Source: Clostridiales bacterium
GTDB lineage: Bacteria; Bacillota; Clostridia; Lachnospirales; Lachnospiraceae
NCBI GenBank assembly: GCA_021199135.1
Contig: JAJQIQ010000084.1
Span: forward strand, 1-10,478
Length of the DNA: 10,478 bases
Direction of reading: 5' to 3'
In this document: positions 7,549 to 10,478 of the stretch, piece by piece
Layout of the letters: every line of letters begins with the position of its first letter
Position numbering within the stretch: the stretch's first letter is position 1
Translations under genes and position numbers: made by a program
The notes under the pieces: generated by a model
Seen by the model: only the letters and a program-made list of their open reading frames with translations
The model's database searches: none
What the model was told of the DNA's origin: nothing

Positions 7549-7574
7549 TGGCGGCGCGTTGCGCCGCCAATTTT
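7549..7574 (+). terminator. Rho-independent terminator after dnaK
   Basis: TGGCGGCGC (7549-7557) pairs perfectly with GCGCCGCCA (7561-7569) around a 3-nt loop, followed by A and only four T (7571-7574). The stem is very strong but the T-run is short, so some read-through is possible. Confidence 0.75.
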
Positions 7575-7587
7575 GCGCTATCCCGCC

Positions 7588-7615
7588 TTGACATTTCTTT
7601 TCGCAGTGCTATAAT
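7588..7615 (+). promoter_or_regulatory. Full-consensus sigma-A promoter of the MATE gene
   Basis: TTGACA (7588-7593) and TATAAT (7610-7615) are both perfect, with a 16-bp spacer. The predicted start is near 7622. It is the strongest promoter in the window by sequence and starts only about 20 bp after the dnaK terminator hairpin. Confidence 0.85.
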
Positions 7616-7621
7616 TATCAC

Positions 7622-7711
7622 AATCCGAGCGTAGCCAAAATTCTTTTGGCGATGACATTACCCAGTATCATAACGCCAAGATCAAAATATTCGTTGCAGG
7701 AGGTCACGGCG
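7622..7711 (+). promoter_or_regulatory. Structured leader of the MATE gene with two competing hairpins
   Basis: The roughly 90-nt leader contains GCCAAAA (7634-7640) and TTTTGGC (7644-7650), a perfect 7-bp hairpin with a 3-nt loop. TTGGCGATGA (7646-7655) can instead pair with TCAT-AA-CGCCAA (7668-7679), a 6+4-bp stem with a 2-nt bulge. Bases 7646-7650 belong to both, so the structures exclude each other. The ribosome binding site AGGAGGT (7698-7704) lies outside both. No known riboswitch class is recognised. Confidence 0.4.
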
Positions 7712-9067
7712 ATGGCGGAGAAGAAGGAAAATTCATTTTTGGAGGGGCCGGTTTTTTCGTCCCTCATCAGGTTCGCGGGGCCGGTGCTGGGCGCGCTGGT
7801 GCTGCAGGCGGCATACGGCGCGGTGGACCTGCTCGTGGTCGGGCGGTTCGGAGACGCGTCGAGCATATCGGCGGTCGGCACGGGCAGCTCGTTCATGCAG
7901 ATGGTCACGCTCATAATCACGAGCCTCGCGATGGGCTCGACGGTCATCATCGGCCAGCACATCGGCGAGCAGAAGCCCAAGGAGGCGGGGGATGCGGTCG
8001 GCACTTCCGTCATAATATTCATTATCGTGGGGGTTGTGCTGACGATACTGCTGGAGCTTTTGGTGCATCCGATAGTCGCGGTGCTCCAGGTGCCGGAGGC
8101 TTCCGTCGCAAAAGCGGTGACGTACATCCGGATCTGCTCGGGCGGCATCGTCGTCATCATCGCCTACAACGTCATCAGCAGTATCCTGCGCGGCATCGGA
8201 AATTCAAATCTTCCGCTGCTCTTCGTCGGGATCGCCTGCGTGGTAAATATTGTCGGAGACCTCGTCTTCGTCGGAGCGCTCGGCCTCGACGTGGCTGGTG
8301 CGGCGATGGCGACGGTGCTGGCGCAGCTGGTCTCCGTCATCTGCTCGGTCGTTGTGCTGGCGCGGCAGCATCTGCCGATATCGTTTTCGATGCGGCAGTG
8401 CAAGGTCTTTCCGGCCGAGCTTCGCAAAATACTGGGCGTTGGCATCCCGATCGCGATCCAGGAGCTGACCGTCCAGATCTCATTTCTAGTGATAAACTCG
8501 GTCATAAACAACATGGGCCTCATGCAGTCCGCGGGCTACGGCGTGGCGCAGAAAATAATCACGTTCATCATGCTGATCCCGTCGTCCATCATGCAGAGCG
8601 TCTCCGCGTTCGTCGCGCAGAACATCGGCGCGGGGAGGATGGACCGCGCAAAGAAGGGCTTCCTCACCGCGATGGTCACGGGCTGCACCATCGGAGTCGC
8701 GATTTTCTTCGTCGGGTTTTTCGGCGGGGGAGCCATCTCGTCGATATTTACGACGGACACGGAGGTCATGGCGCAGAGCGCGCTCTACCTCAAGGGCTAT
8801 TCCGCTGAGTGCATCCTGACCTGCGTAGTGTTCAGCTTCGTCGGCTATTTCAACGGCACCGGCAGGAGCATCCCCGTCCTGGCGCAGGGCATCTCCGCCG
8901 CGTTCCTGGTCAGGCTCCCCGCCGCCATCATCCTGGCGAACCTCGCGAACGCCTCGCTGATGTTCGTCGGCTTCGCGACCCCGATCGCGAGCGTCTACGG
9001 GATAATATTTTTCCTGATTTCCTACGCGATTGTCCGCCGGATGGACAAACGCCGCGGATCACTGTAA
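7712..9067 (+). CDS. MATE-family multidrug/cation antiporter
   Basis: A 451-residue integral membrane exporter of the multidrug and toxic compound extrusion family, which exchanges Na+ or H+ for organic cations and similar compounds. The length is normal for the family and about twelve hydrophobic segments can be traced. The N-terminal repeat starts GPVFSSLIRFAGPVLGALVLQAAYGAVDLLVVGRFG (from residue 12). The corresponding part of the second repeat is GVGIPIAIQELTVQISFLVINSVINNMGLMQSAGYGVAQKI. VGYFNGTGRSIPVLA near the C-terminus is also family-typical. The ATG at 7712 has AGGAGGT 7 nt upstream; in-frame TTG and ATG codons near 7646-7654 have no such site and would add a non-family N-terminus. 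The gene is a single unit with its own promoter, leader and terminator. Substrate and coupling ion are not determined. Confidence 0.93.
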   Translation: MAEKKENSFLEGPVFSSLIRFAGPVLGALVLQAAYGAVDLLVVGRFGDASSISAVGTGSSFMQMVTLIITSLAMGSTVIIGQHIGEQKPKEAGDAVGTSVIIFIIVGVVLTILLELLVHPIVAVLQVPEASVAKAVTYIRICSGGIVVIIAYNVISSILRGIGNSNLPLLFVGIACVVNIVGDLVFVGALGLDVAGAAMATVLAQLVSVICSVVVLARQHLPISFSMRQCKVFPAELRKILGVGIPIAIQELTVQISFLVINSVINNMGLMQSAGYGVAQKIITFIMLIPSSIMQSVSAFVAQNIGAGRMDRAKKGFLTAMVTGCTIGVAIFFVGFFGGGAISSIFTTDTEVMAQSALYLKGYSAECILTCVVFSFVGYFNGTGRSIPVLAQGISAAFLVRLPAAIILANLANASLMFVGFATPIASVYGIIFFLISYAIVRRMDKRRGSL

Positions 9068-9112
9068 GTATTCGATTGGAAGACGATGATTCAACAGAAG
9101 CGTAAAAATCAG

Positions 9113-9141
9113 CGGGAGCCGCACGGCTCCCGTCATTTTTT
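9113..9141 (+). terminator. Rho-independent terminator after the MATE gene
   Basis: CGGGAGCC (9113-9120) pairs perfectly with GGCTCCCG (9125-9132) around GCAC, followed by TCA and six T (9136-9141). It is the clearest terminator in the window. Confidence 0.92.
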
Positions 9142-9166
9142 ATAGGAATTCCCGTTAAAATTCCCC

Positions 9167-9195
9167 TTGCCAAGCATGGCGAAATTTTGTACAAT
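9167..9195 (+). promoter_or_regulatory. Sigma-A-type promoter of the nfeD/SPFH operon
   Basis: TTGCCA (9167-9172) and TACAAT (9190-9195) are spaced by 17 bp, with a predicted start near 9202. A small inverted repeat, GCCA-AGCA-TGGC (9169-9180), overlaps the -35 element. Confidence 0.7.
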
Positions 9196-9240
9196 GAAAT
9201 CAAGGTTATGGACGGGCAATGCTTTGGGAGGTGGGCGAGC

Positions 9241-9714
9241 ATGAGTTTTTTCGAATCGACGACGGGGCTGATGATTTTCATATGGCTGTGCCTGATAATC
9301 GTGTTCCTGGTCGCGGAGTTTCTGACGACGACGCTGACGACGATATGGTTCGCGGCTGGCTCGCTCGTCGCGCTTGTCGTGACGCTGGCGGGCGGCGGGA
9401 CGGTCGCGCAGATCGTGGTTTTCGTCGTGGTGTCGATCTTGCTGCTCGCGCTGACGAAGCCGTTTGCGTCGAAAATATTGCGCGGGCGGGCGCAGCGCAC
9501 GAACGCGGACCGCGCCATCGGGCAGGTCGTGAAGATCACCGAGCGCGTCAGCAACATTGACGGGACCGGGAAGGCGCAGCTGCAGGGCATGGACTGGATG
9601 GTGCGCACTATTGACGATGCGCAGGTCATCGAGGAGGGCGCATCCGCGATGGTGCTCGACATCCGCGGCGTGACGCTTATCGTCGAGGGATTGGGCAAGG
9701 CCAAGGAAGAATAA
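9241..9714 (+). CDS. Short NfeD-family membrane protein
   Basis: A 157-residue protein of the short NfeD class (YbbJ/YqeZ-partner type). Three hydrophobic segments occupy about residues 8-80, with charged EFLTTT between the first two. The C-terminal part (about 85-157), containing RAIGQVVKITERV, GTGKAQLQGMDWMVRT and VLDIRGVTLIVE, fits the OB-fold domain of this family. It lacks the N-terminal ClpP-like protease domain of long NfeD proteins. The ATG at 9241 is preceded by GGGAGGT at 8 nt; an in-frame TTG at 9187 lies inside the promoter and is rejected. The SPFH gene starts 12 bp after its stop, so the two are co-transcribed. Such pairs are widely conserved and are thought to act together in membrane organisation or quality control; the exact role is not established. 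Confidence 0.9.
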   Translation: MSFFESTTGLMIFIWLCLIIVFLVAEFLTTTLTTIWFAAGSLVALVVTLAGGGTVAQIVVFVVVSILLLALTKPFASKILRGRAQRTNADRAIGQVVKITERVSNIDGTGKAQLQGMDWMVRTIDDAQVIEEGASAMVLDIRGVTLIVEGLGKAKEE

Positions 9715-9726
9715 GGAGGGTTTATC

Positions 9727-10478
9727 ATGGTAACAGTGGTTGTTGTGGTGATTGTCATAATAGTTGTGCTGATTATCCTGGCGAACTGCGTCAAGATCGT
9801 GCCGCAGGCGACGGCGGACGTCATCGAGCGGCTGGGGGCGTACCTGACGACATGGTCTGTCGGGCTGCATTTCAAGGCGCCGTTCATCGACCGAATCGCG
9901 AAAAAAGTCCTGCTCAAGGAGCAGGTTGTGGATTTCCCGCCGCAGCCGGTCATCACGAAGGACAACGTCACGATGCAGATCGACACCGTCGTCTACTATC
10001 AGATCACGGACCCGAAGCTTTACGCATACGGCGTCGAGAACCCGATCATGGCGATCGAGAACTTGACCGCGACGACGCTGCGAAACATCATCGGCGACCT
10101 CGAGCTCGACGAGACGCTGACCTCGCGCGAGACGATAAACACGAAGATGCGCTCGACGCTCGACGTGGCGACCGACCCGTGGGGCATAAAGGTCAACCGC
10201 GTGGAGCTGAAAAACATCATCCCGCCGAAGGCGATCCAGGACGCGATGGAGAAGCAGATGAAGGCGGAGCGCGAGCGGCGCGAGGCGATACTCCGCGCCG
10301 AGGGCGAGAAGAAGTCCACGGTCCTCGTGGCCGAGGGCAAGAAGGAGTCCATGATCCTGAACGCGGAGGCGGCAAAGCAGGCGAAAATCCTCGAGGCGGA
10401 GGCCAAGCGCGAGGCGACGATCAAGGAGGCCGAGGGCCAGGCGACCGCGATCCTCAAGGTGCAGCAGGCGAACGCCGA
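9727..10478 (+). CDS. SPFH/stomatin-like (QmcA-type) membrane protein, N-terminal part, cut by window end
   Basis: An N-terminal membrane anchor (VVVVVIVIIVVLIILA, residues 4-19) leads into an SPFH/prohibitin-homology domain. Family hallmarks include VPQATADVIERLGAYL, a VGLHFKAPFIDRI segment, VVDFPPQPVITKDNVTMQID, YAYGVENP and NLTATTLRNIIGDLELDETLTSRETIN. From about residue 180 a charged alanine/glutamate-rich coiled coil begins (ERERREAILRAEGEKK and related repeats). The frame remains open at the window edge after 250 codons. AAGGAGG about 7 nt before the ATG gives a strong start. The order NfeD then SPFH, 12 bp apart, matches the known pairing (ybbJ-qmcA in E. coli, in either order in other bacteria). 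SPFH proteins form large membrane-associated ring or cage assemblies. The role in this organism is inferred only. Confidence 0.92.
   Translation, partial: MVTVVVVVIVIIVVLIILANCVKIVPQATADVIERLGAYLTTWSVGLHFKAPFIDRIAKKVLLKEQVVDFPPQPVITKDNVTMQIDTVVYYQITDPKLYAYGVENPIMAIENLTATTLRNIIGDLELDETLTSRETINTKMRSTLDVATDPWGIKVNRVELKNIIPPKAIQDAMEKQMKAERERREAILRAEGEKKSTVLVAEGKKESMILNAEAAKQAKILEAEAKREATIKEAEGQATAILKVQQANA

Noticed and set aside
8928..9986. Long reverse-strand open frame (352 codons) over the MATE end, nfeD and SPFH start
   Set aside because: It runs antisense through a terminator, a promoter and three clear genes; its sequence is Ser/Thr-rich low-complexity shadow coding.
1..10478. tRNA or rRNA genes, CRISPR arrays, insertion sequences
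   Set aside because: No clover-leaf-like segment, regularly spaced repeats, transposase or terminal inverted repeats were seen on either strand.

Overview
All nine genes recognised in this 10.5 kb window lie on the + strand, and nothing convincing is coded on the other strand. The organism is probably an anaerobic member of the Bacillota (Firmicutes) with fairly high GC. Three things suggest this. Strong AGGAGG-type ribosome binding sites and sigma-A-like promoters precede most genes. The DnaK nucleotide-binding domain is about 23 residues shorter than that of E. coli, as in Gram-positive DnaKs. The gene content (ECF sigma factor with a membrane beta-propeller protein, ferredoxin-tailed aldo/keto reductase) is typical of clostridia-like anaerobes. 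Genus cannot be assigned from this sequence.

Layout: (1) 1-927, the C-terminal part of a PutP-type sodium/proline symporter, cut by the window edge. (2) 928-1246, a gene-free stretch with a GC-rich structured segment, a rho-independent terminator and a sigma-A-type promoter bracketed by an inverted repeat. (3) 1247-4415, an ECF-like sigma factor followed by a large single-pass membrane protein with an external beta-propeller, a likely sigma/anti-sigma signalling pair. (4) 4521-5654, a stand-alone aldo/keto reductase with two C-terminal 4Fe-4S clusters. (5) 5758-7530, an orphan, short-tailed DnaK, closed by a GC-rich hairpin terminator. (6) 7712-9067, a MATE efflux pump with a consensus promoter and a structured leader of about 90 nt, closed by a strong terminator. 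(7) 9241 to the window end, a short NfeD protein and an SPFH/stomatin-like protein, which form a classic membrane-organisation operon.

Most units carry their own promoter, so the region is a series of short transcription units rather than one pathway. Several concern the envelope: symporter, membrane-anchored propeller, efflux pump and NfeD/SPFH. The most interesting features are the sigma/beta-propeller pair and three unexplained regulatory structures. These are an inverted repeat over the sigma promoter, a 10-bp inverted repeat whose right arm covers the dnaK start codon, and mutually exclusive hairpins in the MATE leader. I found no clear evidence of a wholly novel multi-gene system.
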